A DNA stretch of 26,360 nt from JBNAGF01 sp049801055 (GTDB taxonomy: Bacteria > Pseudomonadota > Alphaproteobacteria > Rhodobacterales > Rhodobacteraceae). Shown here piece after piece: positions 1 through 8,010 of the stretch. The stretch lies in contig NZ_JBNAGF010000017.1 of NCBI RefSeq assembly GCF_049801055.1, positions 1 through 26,360 on the forward strand, written 5' to 3'. The notes beneath the pieces were generated by a model. The model saw nothing but the letters and a program-made list of their open reading frames with translations, was not told the DNA's origin and searched no databases. Both the position numbers and the translations under genes were made by a program. Every line of letters starts with the position of its first letter. The stretch's first letter is position 1.

Positions 1-9
1 GCCACCCAT
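1..9 (-). CDS. Possible first codons of the gene downstream of lipA (truncated by window edge)
   Basis: After the lipA stop codon the minus strand has an ATG at position 9 (ATG GGT GGC), 19 bp downstream, and then runs out of the window. Only three codons are visible, so the product cannot be named. A poor purine stretch precedes the ATG, so the true start could lie further on. Confidence 0.15.
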
Positions 10-28
10 CTTGCCAGCGTATCGGGTG

Positions 29-982
29 TCATGCCTGTCCGCGCTTTTCCTGCCGGGCCGCGCGCAGGCGGGCGAAGTCGTCACCGGCGTGGTAGGAGGA
101 TCGCGTCAGCGGGGTGGCCGAGACCATGCCGAACCCCTTGCCATAGGCGGCTTTCTCATAGGCGGCGAACTCCTCGGGGGTCACGAAACGGTCGACCCGG
201 TGATGTTTCGGCGTCGGTTGCAGATACTGGCCAATGGTCAGGAAATCCACATCCGCCGCGCGCATGTCGTCCATCACCTGCCGCACCTGCTGTTCGGTTT
301 CGCCCAGACCCACCATGATGCCGGATTTGGTGAACATTGCGGGATCCATCTCCTTGACCCGCTGCAGCAGGCGCAGGCTGTGGAAATATCGCGCGCCGGG
401 GCGCACCGAAGGGTAAAGCCCCGGAACGGTTTCGAGATTGTGGTTGAACACGTCCGGACGGGCCTCGACCACCACCTCCAGAACATTGTCGTCGCATTTC
501 AGGAAATCCGGGGTCAGGATCTCGATCGTGGTCTTGGGGCTGCGGTGGCGCACCGCCCGTATGGTCTGGGCGAAATGCGCCGCGCCGCCATCTGCAAGAT
601 CATCCCGGTCGACCGAGGTGATCACCACGTGATTGAGCCCCAGCTTTTCCACCGCATGGGCGACCCGGCCCGGTTCGAACGTGTCGAGCGCATCCGGCCG
701 CCCGGTGGCGATGTTGCAGAAGGTGCAGCCGCGGGTACAGATTTCGCCCATGATCATCATGGTTGCGTGGCCCTGGCTCCAGCATTCGCCCACATTCGGA
801 CAGCCCGCCTCTTCGCAAACCGTCACGAGGTTGTTCTCGCGCATGATCTTGTGGGTATCGGCATAGCCTTTGCCGCCCGGCGCCTTCACCCGGATCCAGG
901 ACGGTTTCTTGGGCTGCGACTGATCCGGACGATGCGCCTTTTCCGGATGGCGCTGTTCGGGAATTTTCAGATCTCTGGGCAT
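29..982 (-). CDS. lipA: Lipoyl synthase LipA
   Basis: Radical-SAM enzyme that inserts two sulfur atoms into the octanoyl group carried by lipoyl domains, making the lipoyl cofactor needed by the pyruvate dehydrogenase E2 and E3 proteins encoded just upstream. The 317-residue length fits the family. Both iron-sulfur cluster motifs are visible: the LipA-specific C-x4-C-x5-C (C56, C61, C67) and the radical-SAM C-x3-C-x2-C (C82, C86, C89). The C-terminal R-S-S-Y-H segment is also present. I start at the ATG at 982 because AGGA lies 8-9 bp before it. An in-frame start at 1072 would add 30 residues of non-conserved sequence. It follows lpdA on the same strand but after 240 bp with a hairpin and a palindrome, so it probably has its own promoter. 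Confidence 0.97.
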   Translation of the reverse strand: MPRDLKIPEQRHPEKAHRPDQSQPKKPSWIRVKAPGGKGYADTHKIMRENNLVTVCEEAGCPNVGECWSQGHATMMIMGEICTRGCTFCNIATGRPDALDTFEPGRVAHAVEKLGLNHVVITSVDRDDLADGGAAHFAQTIRAVRHRSPKTTIEILTPDFLKCDDNVLEVVVEARPDVFNHNLETVPGLYPSVRPGARYFHSLRLLQRVKEMDPAMFTKSGIMVGLGETEQQVRQVMDDMRAADVDFLTIGQYLQPTPKHHRVDRFVTPEEFAAYEKAAYGKGFGMVSATPLTRSSYHAGDDFARLRAARQEKRGQA

Positions 983-1067
983 AGCGAATTCCTGGCTTCT
1001 AAGATGGGGTATCGGCCCCGCTTGTTGGCACAGGTAACGATCTGCTTCGCTTTGTGCCCGGGATTTG

Positions 1068-1079
1068 TTCAACGTTGAA
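1068..1079. promoter_or_regulatory. 12-bp palindrome TTCAACGTTGAA upstream of lipA, candidate operator
   Basis: Perfect palindrome with a central CG, 86-97 bp upstream of the lipA start. It matches the palindrome upstream of phaB (7791-7804) in 10 of 12 core positions, giving a shared pattern TTYAACGTTRAA. Palindromes with a central CG are typical of LacI-family operators. The regulator itself is not in the window. Confidence 0.45.
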
Positions 1080-1184
1080 TTACATCAGGTTTCCCACCGG
1101 TTGGCTCTGTGAGCAGCCTTTGCAAGGGCTCGGAGATGTCACCATTTACTTGAGACTATCTCCACGAACGTCTCGGTGGACGTC

Positions 1185-1217
1185 ATGTCGGGCCGGAAAG
1201 TCATTCCGGCCCGACAT
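1185..1217 (-). terminator. Perfect 14-bp hairpin after lpdA, terminator-like without U-tract
   Basis: The arms 1185-1198 and 1204-1217 are perfect reverse complements with a 5-nt loop. The hairpin begins 5 bp beyond the lpdA stop. In the direction of lpdA transcription no run of T follows, so it may act as a weak or factor-dependent terminator, or as a 3'-end stabiliser between lpdA and lipA. Confidence 0.55.
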
Positions 1218-1222
1218 TGATT

Positions 1223-2968
1223 TTACTTCCGCTTTTTCGGCGGCATCAGGTCGGTGATCGTGCCTTCGAACATTTCGGCGGCAAAGTTCACCGTTTCCGA
1301 CAGCGTCGGGTGCGGGTGAATGGTGTGGCCCAGATCCACCGCATCAGCCCCCATTTCGATGGCAAGCGCCACCTCGGCGATCAGATCGCCAGCATTGGGG
1401 CCGACGATGCCCGCGCCGATGACACGGTCGTCGGTTTCGTCGAAAATCACCTTGGTGATACCTTCAGACCGGCCAAGCGACAGCGAGCGACCAGAGGCAG
1501 CCCACGGGAACACACCCTTGCCGACCTTGATCCCCTTGGCCTTGGCTTCGGTTTCGGTGACGCCAACCCAAGCAACCTCGGGATCGGTATAGGCAACCGA
1601 CGGGATCACGCGGGCATCGAAGTGCCGTTTGTGGCCAGCTGCGACCTCGGCCGCGACCTTGCCTTCGTGGACGGCCTTGTGCGCCAGCATCGGCTGACCC
1701 ACAACGTCGCCAATGGCGAAGATATGCTGCTGGCCAGTGCGTTGCTGGCTGTCCACGGCAATGAAACCGCGTTCATCCACTGCCACGCCGGCCTTCTCGG
1801 CGTCGAGCATTTGGCCATTGGGCTTACGACCAACGGAAACCAGCACCATGTCGAAGGTATCGGTGATTTCTCCGTCAGGTCCCTCCATCGTTACCTTCAG
1901 CCCTTTCTTCTGGGCTTCGACCGCGGTGACCTTGGTCTTGGTAAAGATGTTTTCATACCGGCCCTCAATCCGCTTGGCGAGCGGCTTGACGATGTCCTTG
2001 TCAGCACCGGGAATGATCTGGTCCATGAATTCCACAACGGTCACCTTGGAACCGAGCGCATCGTAGACGCAGCCCATTTCCAGACCGATGATGCCGCCAC
2101 CCAGAACCAGCAGACGCTTGGGAACTTCGGTGAGCTCCAGCGCGCCAGTCGAGTCGATCACGCGGGGATCGTTATGCGGAATGAACGGCAGTTGAACCGG
2201 CTCTGAACCTGCAGCGATGATACATTGATCAAAGCTCACCTTGGTGATGCCGTTTTCGCCCTGCACCTCGATCATGTTCGGACCAGAGAACCGGCCGTAA
2301 CCGTTCACAACCTCGACCTTGCGGGCCTTGGCAAGACCGCCCAGACCGCCGGTGAGCTGCTTGATCACGCTTTCTTTCCAGCCGCGCAACTTTTCGATGT
2401 CAACCTTGGGCTTGGTGAATTTGACCCCGTGGTCCTCCATCTCTTCGGCCTCGGTGATCACCTTGGCCGCATGCAGCAACGCCTTGGACGGAATACAGCC
2501 GACATTCAGGCAGACACCGCCAAGATAGGGGTCTTTCTCGATGAGAACGACCTTCTTGCCGAGATCTGCCGCACGGAAGGCGGCGGTGTAGCCGCCGGGA
2601 CCGGAACCAAGAACGACGACTTCACCATGCACATCGCCCGGACCGGTCGCGGTGCCGGTTGCGGCGACTGCGGCGGGTGCTGCAGCTGCAGGTGCTTCGG
2701 CCGGTGCCGCCGGTGCTTCGGCGGGCGCATCCCCGGCGTCTGCGCCTTCCAGGGTCAGGATCAGCGACCCTTCAGATACATTGTCGCCTTCGGCCACGGC
2801 GATGGATTTGACCACACCCGCTGCCGGACTGGGCACTTCCATCGTGGCCTTGTCGCTTTCCAGTTCAACCAGTGGGTCTTCGGCAGCGACAGTGTCGCCA
2901 ACCGAAACCAGAATGCCGATCACCGGAACATTGTCGAAATCACCGATATCAGGAACTTTGACTTCCAT
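1223..2968 (-). CDS. lpdA: Dihydrolipoyl dehydrogenase (E3) with N-terminal lipoyl domain
   Basis: FAD enzyme that reoxidises the dihydrolipoyl groups of the pyruvate dehydrogenase complex and reduces NAD+. Residues 1-75 form a biotinyl-lipoyl domain with the modified lysine K40 in the E-S-D-K-A motif. An Ala/Pro/Glu-rich linker (about 77-110) follows, then the flavoprotein disulfide reductase fold: a GSGPGG FAD motif near 121-126, the redox pair C153/C158 in GGVCLNVGC, and the C-terminal H553-P-T-L-S-E558 catalytic dyad. At 581 residues it is longer than a bare E3 (about 465) because of the extra lipoyl domain, as known for several alphaproteobacterial and Neisseria-type E3 proteins. The ATG at 2968 has GGGGAG at good spacing. 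It begins 14 bp after aceF and ends the operon. Confidence 0.97.
   Translation of the reverse strand: MEVKVPDIGDFDNVPVIGILVSVGDTVAAEDPLVELESDKATMEVPSPAAGVVKSIAVAEGDNVSEGSLILTLEGADAGDAPAEAPAAPAEAPAAAAPAAVAATGTATGPGDVHGEVVVLGSGPGGYTAAFRAADLGKKVVLIEKDPYLGGVCLNVGCIPSKALLHAAKVITEAEEMEDHGVKFTKPKVDIEKLRGWKESVIKQLTGGLGGLAKARKVEVVNGYGRFSGPNMIEVQGENGITKVSFDQCIIAAGSEPVQLPFIPHNDPRVIDSTGALELTEVPKRLLVLGGGIIGLEMGCVYDALGSKVTVVEFMDQIIPGADKDIVKPLAKRIEGRYENIFTKTKVTAVEAQKKGLKVTMEGPDGEITDTFDMVLVSVGRKPNGQMLDAEKAGVAVDERGFIAVDSQQRTGQQHIFAIGDVVGQPMLAHKAVHEGKVAAEVAAGHKRHFDARVIPSVAYTDPEVAWVGVTETEAKAKGIKVGKGVFPWAASGRSLSLGRSEGITKVIFDETDDRVIGAGIVGPNAGDLIAEVALAIEMGADAVDLGHTIHPHPTLSETVNFAAEMFEGTITDLMPPKKRK
2826..2965 (-). 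repeat. Lipoyl-domain coding repeat, copy in lpdA
   Basis: This 140-bp segment aligns without gaps to 4109-4248 in aceF. By hand I count 24 mismatches (about 83% identity), concentrated in the middle, with both flanks nearly identical. It encodes the N-terminal part of the E3 lipoyl domain. Confidence 0.8.
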
Positions 2969-2982
2969 AGCTCAGGCTCCCC

Positions 2983-4257
2983 TTACAGCATCAGCCGGCG
3001 AACATCGCCGAGCAGGTGTTTCAGGGTCGCGCAGAACCGGGCGGCCAGCGCCCCGTCGATTGCACGGTGATCGTAGCTGAGCGACAGCGGCTGCATGTTG
3101 CGCGCATCGAATTCGCCGGTTTCCTTGTTCCAGACCGGCGCCATCTTGGAGCGGGTCAGGCCGAGGATTGCGACTTCGGGTGCGTTCACGATCGGAGTAA
3201 AGCTGGTGCCGCCAATCCCACCGAGCGACGAGATCGTGAATGTGGCGCCGGACATGTCGTCGCCTTTCAGCTTGCCGTCGCGCGCCTTGGCAGAGAGTTC
3301 CATCAGATCCTTGGAGATCTCGATGATACCCTTGCGGTCGGCATCCTTGATCACCGGAACCATCAGTCCGTTGGGCGTGTCAGCCGCAAAACCGATGTTG
3401 TAGAAGTCCTTCTTGATCAGCTTGTCGCCATCGGGATGGATCGAGCTGTTGACTTCCCAGTGCTGCTTCAGAGCCGAGACGCTGGCCTTGATCACAAAGC
3501 TCAGCAGGGTCACGCGATAGCCGTCCTGCTTGGCCTGCGCATCCAGCTCGCGGCGATAGCCGTCCAGCTCGGTGATGTCGGCCTCTTCGTTGTGCGTGAC
3601 ATGCGGGATATTGAGCCAGGACCGGTGCAGAGCCGGGCCCGAGATCTTTTTGATCCGGGGCATTTCGACATCTTCGACCGGGCCAAACTTGGAGAAGTCC
3701 ACTGCCGGGATCGGCGGGATGCCCATGCCGCCCTGTGCGCCACCGGCAGAAGCCGCTGCCGGAGCAGTGCTGGCCTTGAGGAACGCGGTAACGTCTTCAC
3801 GCAGGATACGACCCTTGCGGCCAGAACCGTTGATCTTGGCGAGATCAATATCCAGCTGACGTGCAAAGGCACGCACCGACGGCGAGGCATGTGCCTTGCC
3901 GAAACCGGAATCGGTCACAGGTGCAGGTGTCGGCGCCGCGGGAGCCGGTGCAGCGGCCGGGGCGGGCGCTGCGGCCGGGGCAGCGGTTTCAGCCGCGGCA
4001 GGTGCCGGGGCGGCCCCTGCTCCGTCAGCTTCGACCAACAGGATCACGGCACCTTCGGATACCTCGTCGCCTTCGCTCACCTTGATTTCGGTGATCTTTC
4101 CGGCGACCGGGCTCGGCACTTCCATCGTGGCCTTGTCGCTTTCCAGTTCGATCAACGGATCCTCTTCGGCCACCACATCGCCAACGCTCACCAGAATGCC
4201 GATCACCGGAACGTTGTCGAAATCGCCGATGTCAGGAACTTTAACTTCTACTGTCAT
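2983..4257 (-). CDS. aceF: Dihydrolipoyllysine-residue acetyltransferase (pyruvate dehydrogenase E2)
   Basis: Core of the pyruvate dehydrogenase complex: it carries the acetyl group on its lipoyl arm and transfers it to CoA. In order along 424 residues there is one lipoyl domain (1-76, lipoyl lysine K42), an Ala/Pro-rich linker (about 80-117), the peripheral subunit-binding domain (about 123-160, with S-P-S-V-R and G-S-G-R-K-G-R), a second linker, and the catalytic domain from about 195 with the active-site H397 and D401 in DHRAIDG. I chose the ATG at 4257 because GAGGAG precedes it. A start 63 bp upstream would overlap the aceE stop and add non-conserved residues. It has a single lipoyl domain, unlike the three in E. 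coli. It lies 22 bp after aceE and 14 bp before lpdA. Confidence 0.97.
   Translation of the reverse strand: MTVEVKVPDIGDFDNVPVIGILVSVGDVVAEEDPLIELESDKATMEVPSPVAGKITEIKVSEGDEVSEGAVILLVEADGAGAAPAPAAAETAAPAAAPAPAAAPAPAAPTPAPVTDSGFGKAHASPSVRAFARQLDIDLAKINGSGRKGRILREDVTAFLKASTAPAAASAGGAQGGMGIPPIPAVDFSKFGPVEDVEMPRIKKISGPALHRSWLNIPHVTHNEEADITELDGYRRELDAQAKQDGYRVTLLSFVIKASVSALKQHWEVNSSIHPDGDKLIKKDFYNIGFAADTPNGLMVPVIKDADRKGIIEISKDLMELSAKARDGKLKGDDMSGATFTISSLGGIGGTSFTPIVNAPEVAILGLTRSKMAPVWNKETGEFDARNMQPLSLSYDHRAIDGALAARFCATLKHLLGDVRRLML
4109..4248 (-). repeat. Lipoyl-domain coding repeat, copy in aceF
   Basis: Partner of the repeat at 2826-2965, the same length with about 83% nucleotide identity by hand alignment. 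It encodes the N-terminal part of the E2 lipoyl domain around K42. Confidence 0.8.
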
Positions 4258-4279
4258 GTTTTTCTCCTCGTGCCCCGCG

Positions 4280-6937
4280 TCACACCAGACGGGGGTTCGG
4301 CTTTTCGCCGTCGATGTCATACTTCTTCAGGGCTGCTTCCAGATCTTTCTTGGTCACCGCACCTTCGCGGTAAAGATCGGTCATGGCTGCGGCCGCGATA
4401 TGGTTTGCGTCTACTTCGAAGAAGCGGCGCAGATTGACCCGGCTGTCGGACCGGCCAAATCCGTCAGTACCCAGAACCGTAAAACGGTTGGGAACAAATG
4501 CACGAATCTGTTCTGCGTAGTTCTTCATGTAGTCGGTTGCCGCAATCACCGGACCCTTGGCATCCTGCAACTGCTGAGTAACGAAGGGAACGATCGGCTC
4601 GGCCAACGGGTTGAGGCGGTTCTGACGCGCCGCATCCTGACCATCGCGAGCCAATTCGTTCATCGACGTTGCCGACCAGATGTCCGAAGTCACACCAAAG
4701 TCTTCCTTCAGCATTTCTGCCGCTTTCAGTGCCTGGATCAGAATAGTGCCCGAACCCATTAGGTTGACGTGCTTCTTGCCCGGCTTCGCGGTTTTCTGCA
4801 GACGATAGAGACCTTTGATGATGTCATCCTCGATGCCCATCGGCATATCCGGATGCGAGTAGTTTTCGTTCATCAAGGTCAGGTAGAAATAGACATCTTC
4901 CTGATCTTCGTACATCCGCTTGAGACCGTGATGCACAATGACCGCGACTTCGAACTGGAACGTGGGATCGTAGGTGATGCAGTTCGGTATGGTTCCGGCC
5001 AGGATGTGGCTGTGACCGTCCTCATGCTGCAGGCCTTCGCCGTTCAGCGTGGTACGCCCTGCGGTGCCGCCCAGCATAAAGCCACGCGCACGGCTGTCGC
5101 CGGCAGCCCATGCCAGATCGCCGATCCGCTGGAACCCGAACATCGAGTAGTAGATGAAGAACGGGATCATCGGTACGCCGTGGTTCGAATAGGCGGTCGC
5201 CGCAGCGATCCAGTCGGCCATGGCGCCGGCTTCGTTGATGCCTTCCTGGAGAACCTGACCGTTGGTGGTCTCCTTGTAGAACATCATCTGATCGGCATCT
5301 TCCGGTGTGTATTTCTGCCCTTCGGGGTTGTAGATCCCTACCGAGCGGAACAGACCTTCCATACCAAAGGTGCGGGACTCGTCCGGCACGATCGGCACGA
5401 CGTTCTTGCCCATGTTCTTGTCACGCAGAAGCGTGGTCAGAATTCGGACAAAGGCCATGGTGGTGGAGATTTCGCGATCACCCGTGGTCTTGAGCTGGGC
5501 CGCAAACTTGTCCAGTGGCGGGATTTCCAGCTTGGGCGTGTCGCGCCATTCCCGCTTGGGGAATTCTCCGCCCAGCGCCTTGCGGCGGTCGGCAAGATAG
5601 GCCTTTTGCGAGTTGTTCAGTTTGACAAACGGCGCGTTCGGCAGATCTTCGTCACTGACGGGAATGTCGAAACGATCCCGGAAGGCGCGCAGTTGGTCTT
5701 CGGCCAGTTTTTTCTGCTGGTGAGTGATGTTCATCCCCTCACCGGCAGTTCCCATGCCATAGCCCTTTACGGTCTTGACCAGAAGGCAGGTCGGCACACC
5801 CTTGGTTTCGGTCGCCCGCTTGAATGCGGTGTAGACTTTCTGCGGATCGTGACCGCCGCGGCGCAGGGCCCAGATCTGGTCATCGGTCCAGTCCTCGACC
5901 AGAGCGGCTGTTTCCGGATACTTTCCGAAGAAGTGCTCGCGGATATAGGCGCCGTCCTTCGACTTGAAAGTCTGGTAATCACCGTCCACGGTTTCATCCA
6001 TCAGCTGGCGCAGTTTGCCGGAGGTGTCTTTCTCCAGCAGTTCGTCCCAGCCTTTGCCCCAGAGCAGCTTGATCACGTTCCAGCCGGCGCCGCGGAAGTC
6101 GCCTTCCAGCTCCTGCACGATCTTGGAGTTGCCGCGAACCGGGCCATCAAGACGCTGCAGGTTGCAGTTGACCACGAAGATCAGGTTGTCGAGCCCTTCA
6201 CGCACCGCCAGGTCAATGGCGCCGCGGCTTTCGGGTTCGTCCATCTCGCCGTCGCCGAGGAAAACCCAGACCTTACGGTCGGCGGCGTCGATCAGACCAC
6301 GGTTGTGCATGTATTTCATGAACCGCGCCTGGTAGATCGCCATAAGCGGTCCAAGGCCCATCGAGACAGTCGGGAACTGCCAATAATCCGGCATCAACCA
6401 CGGGTGCGGGTAGGAGGACAGACCACCGCCATCAACTTCCGACCTGAAGTTTTCGAGCATCTCTTCGCTGATCCGGCCTTCCATGAAGGAACGGGCGTAG
6501 ATGCCGGGGATCACATGGCCTTGGAAAAAGACCAGGTCACCGCCGTGAATGGCCGATTTCGAACGCCAGAAGTGATTCAGACCGATGTCATACATCACGG
6601 CTGAGCTGGCGAAGGAGGCAATGTGACCGCCATATTCGCTGCTCACCTTGTTCCGACGCACGACGGTTGCCATTGCGTTCCAACGGTTGATGGTGCGGAT
6701 CCGCCATTCCATGTCCAGATCGCCGGGGAACTCGTCCTGCTCGTCTGTCGGAATGGTGTTCTGATAGGGCGTGGTGGCCGAGAAAGGCAGGTTGGCGCCA
6801 GCGGCGCGGGCCTGACTAACAGCCTTGTCCAGCAAGAAATGCGCCCGGTTCGGGCCATCCCGTTCGATCACATCGGCAACGGCGTCCTGCCATTCCTGCG
6901 ATTCTACCGGGTCGATATCACTCTGATGATCTGTCAT
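4280..6937 (-). CDS. aceE: Pyruvate dehydrogenase E1, homodimeric type
   Basis: Thiamine-diphosphate enzyme that decarboxylates pyruvate and acetylates the E2 lipoyl group. The 885-residue single chain is the homodimeric AceE type, not the alpha/beta heterotetramer common in other alphaproteobacteria. The ThDP-binding motif runs from G228-D-G-E to N257-C-N. The conserved histidines of this family are in G-G-H105 and G-H141. The ATG at 6937 is preceded by GGGAGG. A GTG 12 bp upstream overlaps that ribosome-binding site and is unlikely to be the start. The gene follows phaB by 15 bp and precedes aceF by 22 bp, so E1, E2 and E3 are encoded in order of reaction. Confidence 0.98.
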   Translation of the reverse strand: MTDHQSDIDPVESQEWQDAVADVIERDGPNRAHFLLDKAVSQARAAGANLPFSATTPYQNTIPTDEQDEFPGDLDMEWRIRTINRWNAMATVVRRNKVSSEYGGHIASFASSAVMYDIGLNHFWRSKSAIHGGDLVFFQGHVIPGIYARSFMEGRISEEMLENFRSEVDGGGLSSYPHPWLMPDYWQFPTVSMGLGPLMAIYQARFMKYMHNRGLIDAADRKVWVFLGDGEMDEPESRGAIDLAVREGLDNLIFVVNCNLQRLDGPVRGNSKIVQELEGDFRGAGWNVIKLLWGKGWDELLEKDTSGKLRQLMDETVDGDYQTFKSKDGAYIREHFFGKYPETAALVEDWTDDQIWALRRGGHDPQKVYTAFKRATETKGVPTCLLVKTVKGYGMGTAGEGMNITHQQKKLAEDQLRAFRDRFDIPVSDEDLPNAPFVKLNNSQKAYLADRRKALGGEFPKREWRDTPKLEIPPLDKFAAQLKTTGDREISTTMAFVRILTTLLRDKNMGKNVVPIVPDESRTFGMEGLFRSVGIYNPEGQKYTPEDADQMMFYKETTNGQVLQEGINEAGAMADWIAAATAYSNHGVPMIPFFIYYSMFGFQRIGDLAWAAGDSRARGFMLGGTAGRTTLNGEGLQHEDGHSHILAGTIPNCITYDPTFQFEVAVIVHHGLKRMYEDQEDVYFYLTLMNENYSHPDMPMGIEDDIIKGLYRLQKTAKPGKKHVNLMGSGTILIQALKAAEMLKEDFGVTSDIWSATSMNELARDGQDAARQNRLNPLAEPIVPFVTQQLQDAKGPVIAATDYMKNYAEQIRAFVPNRFTVLGTDGFGRSDSRVNLRRFFEVDANHIAAAAMTDLYREGAVTKKDLEAALKKYDIDGEKPNPRLV

Positions 6938-6952
6938 TTTTCCTCCCACTTC

Positions 6953-7675
6953 TTATACGAAGAACTGTGCGCCGTTGGCCGAGATGGTCGAACCGTTGAC
7001 GAAGCCCGCGTCGTCGGCGGTCAGGAATGACACACAGCGAGCAATTTCTTCCGGTTCGCCAAGACGGCCGGCCGGAATTTGACCGATGATGCTTTCCCGG
7101 ACCTTCTCCGGAACCGCCATCACCATTTCGGTTGCAATGTAGCCGGGGCAGACGGCGTTTGCGGTAATACCCGCACGAGCACCCTCTTGCGCCAGCGACT
7201 TCACGATGCCCAGATCGCCAGCCTTGGTGGCGGCATAGTTAACCTGTGCGAACTGGCCTTTTTGACCATTGATCGAACTGATCACCACGATGCGGCCAAA
7301 CTTGCGTTCACGCATACCGGGCCAGACGGGGTGAACGGTGTTGAACACGCCGGTCAGGTTGGTATCGATTACCTGATGCCACTGTTCCGGGGTCATCTTG
7401 TGGAACGGTGCGTCGCGGGTGATGCCGGCATTGGCAACCACGATGTCGATCGGACCGACTTCGGCTTCTACCTTCTCGATACCCGCTTTGGATTCGTCAT
7501 AATCGGCGACGTTCCATTTGTAGGTCTTGATGCCGGTTTCTTCGGTGAATTTGGCAGCGGCCTCGTCGTTGCCAGCGTAGGTGGCCACAACCGTCCGGCC
7601 ATCCGCCTGCAAGGCTTTGGAAATGGCCGCACCGATTCCCCGGGAACCGCCGGTTACAAGTGCAATGCGTGACAT
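6953..7675 (-). CDS. phaB: Acetoacetyl-CoA reductase (short-chain dehydrogenase)
   Basis: NADPH-dependent reduction of acetoacetyl-CoA to (R)-3-hydroxybutyryl-CoA, the second step of polyhydroxybutyrate synthesis. The 240 residues show the SDR pattern: GGSRGIG cofactor loop (9-15), N-A-G-I (82-85), catalytic serine near 133-134, and Y147-x3-K151. The S-S-I-N-G-Q-K-G-Q-F stretch and the NGAQFFV C-terminus point to PhaB and not to the related FabG. The start at 7675 follows GGAGGAGATTTCC; an upstream in-frame start lies inside this site. It is the first gene of the phaB-aceE-aceF-lpdA run, so storage-polymer synthesis appears to be expressed with acetyl-CoA production. No phaA or phaC is in the window. 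Confidence 0.93.
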   Translation of the reverse strand: MSRIALVTGGSRGIGAAISKALQADGRTVVATYAGNDEAAAKFTEETGIKTYKWNVADYDESKAGIEKVEAEVGPIDIVVANAGITRDAPFHKMTPEQWHQVIDTNLTGVFNTVHPVWPGMRERKFGRIVVISSINGQKGQFAQVNYAATKAGDLGIVKSLAQEGARAGITANAVCPGYIATEMVMAVPEKVRESIIGQIPAGRLGEPEEIARCVSFLTADDAGFVNGSTISANGAQFFV

Positions 7676-7784
7676 GGAAATCTCCTCCAAGATTTTTGGT
7701 CAGTCTTTCTGTCTATTCCAGGTGACGTATCGTAATGCGGCGCGCTTAGACAGGTAGTTCAACGCATAACAGTCATGCATTCAC

Positions 7785-7790
7785 GATATA
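7785..7790 (-). promoter_or_regulatory. Possible -10 element of the phaB operon (TATATC)
   Basis: On the minus strand a TATATC hexamer directly abuts the 14-bp palindrome at 7791-7804, about 110 bp upstream of phaB. No good -35 hexamer sits 16-18 bp further up, so this is a weak call. Confidence 0.25.
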
Positions 7791-7804
7791 GTTTAACGTT
7801 AAAC
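7791..7804. promoter_or_regulatory. 14-bp palindrome GTTTAACGTTAAAC upstream of phaB operon, candidate operator
   Basis: Perfect palindrome, 116-129 bp upstream of the phaB start. Its inner 12 bp match the lipA-upstream palindrome at 1068-1079 apart from one symmetric pair of changes. The central CG suggests a LacI-type operator. Two independent perfect palindromes of the same pattern in front of functionally linked genes make a shared regulator plausible. Confidence 0.5.
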
Positions 7805-7871
7805 CACCCATTTGACCGACTCGCAGATAAGGATCTGACGGGTTGTGTCGGAGGTAATTCACCGCAGTTCA

Positions 7872-8010
7872 GTTGGTCCCGCACTGGCGGCTTCCGCCAG
7901 TGGACCTCCCCCGCAGCCTTGGTGCTGCCTTCTTGGGGAGATCTGATCGACGGCGGCCCAGGTACTGGAAGTCTAACCCGCTACCAGAGCCCTGCCTGTG
8001 ATTCGTCGAT
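7872..8010. ncRNA. Candidate structured RNA or leader, identity and strand unknown
   Basis: Three consecutive helices can form. The first has a 9-bp perfect stem 7882-7890/7894-7902, extended by 7875-7878/7903-7906. The second is 7906-7911/7935-7940 with an inner 7913-7917/7924-7928. The third is a 7-bp stem 7946-7952/8004-8010 closing a 51-nt domain. This density of pairing is unlike the rest of the window's gaps. I looked for 6S, SRP, tmRNA, RNase P and common riboswitch motifs and could not match any. The pairings work on either strand, and no adjacent U-tract shows the orientation. Confidence 0.3.

Larger units (their letters stand above)
983..1222. other. Gene-free gap between lpdA and lipA
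   Basis: This 240-bp stretch carries no convincing gene. It holds a perfect hairpin directly after the lpdA stop and a 12-bp palindrome about 90 bp before the lipA start, each listed separately. No clear -35/-10 pair was found for lipA. Confidence 0.6.

Noticed and set aside
3016..4437. A 473-codon plus-strand frame opposite aceF
   Set aside because: It is a shadow of aceF; its low-complexity Arg/Gly stretch is just the reverse of the Ala/Pro linker codons.
4769..6604. A 611-codon open frame on the plus strand inside aceE
   Set aside because: It is antisense to a clear AceE with all its motifs, with no ribosome-binding site and no recognisable domains.
7872..8010. 6S RNA, SRP RNA, tmRNA, RNase P RNA or a TPP/cobalamin riboswitch
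   Set aside because: I looked for their conserved motifs on both strands and found none, so the structured region is left unnamed.
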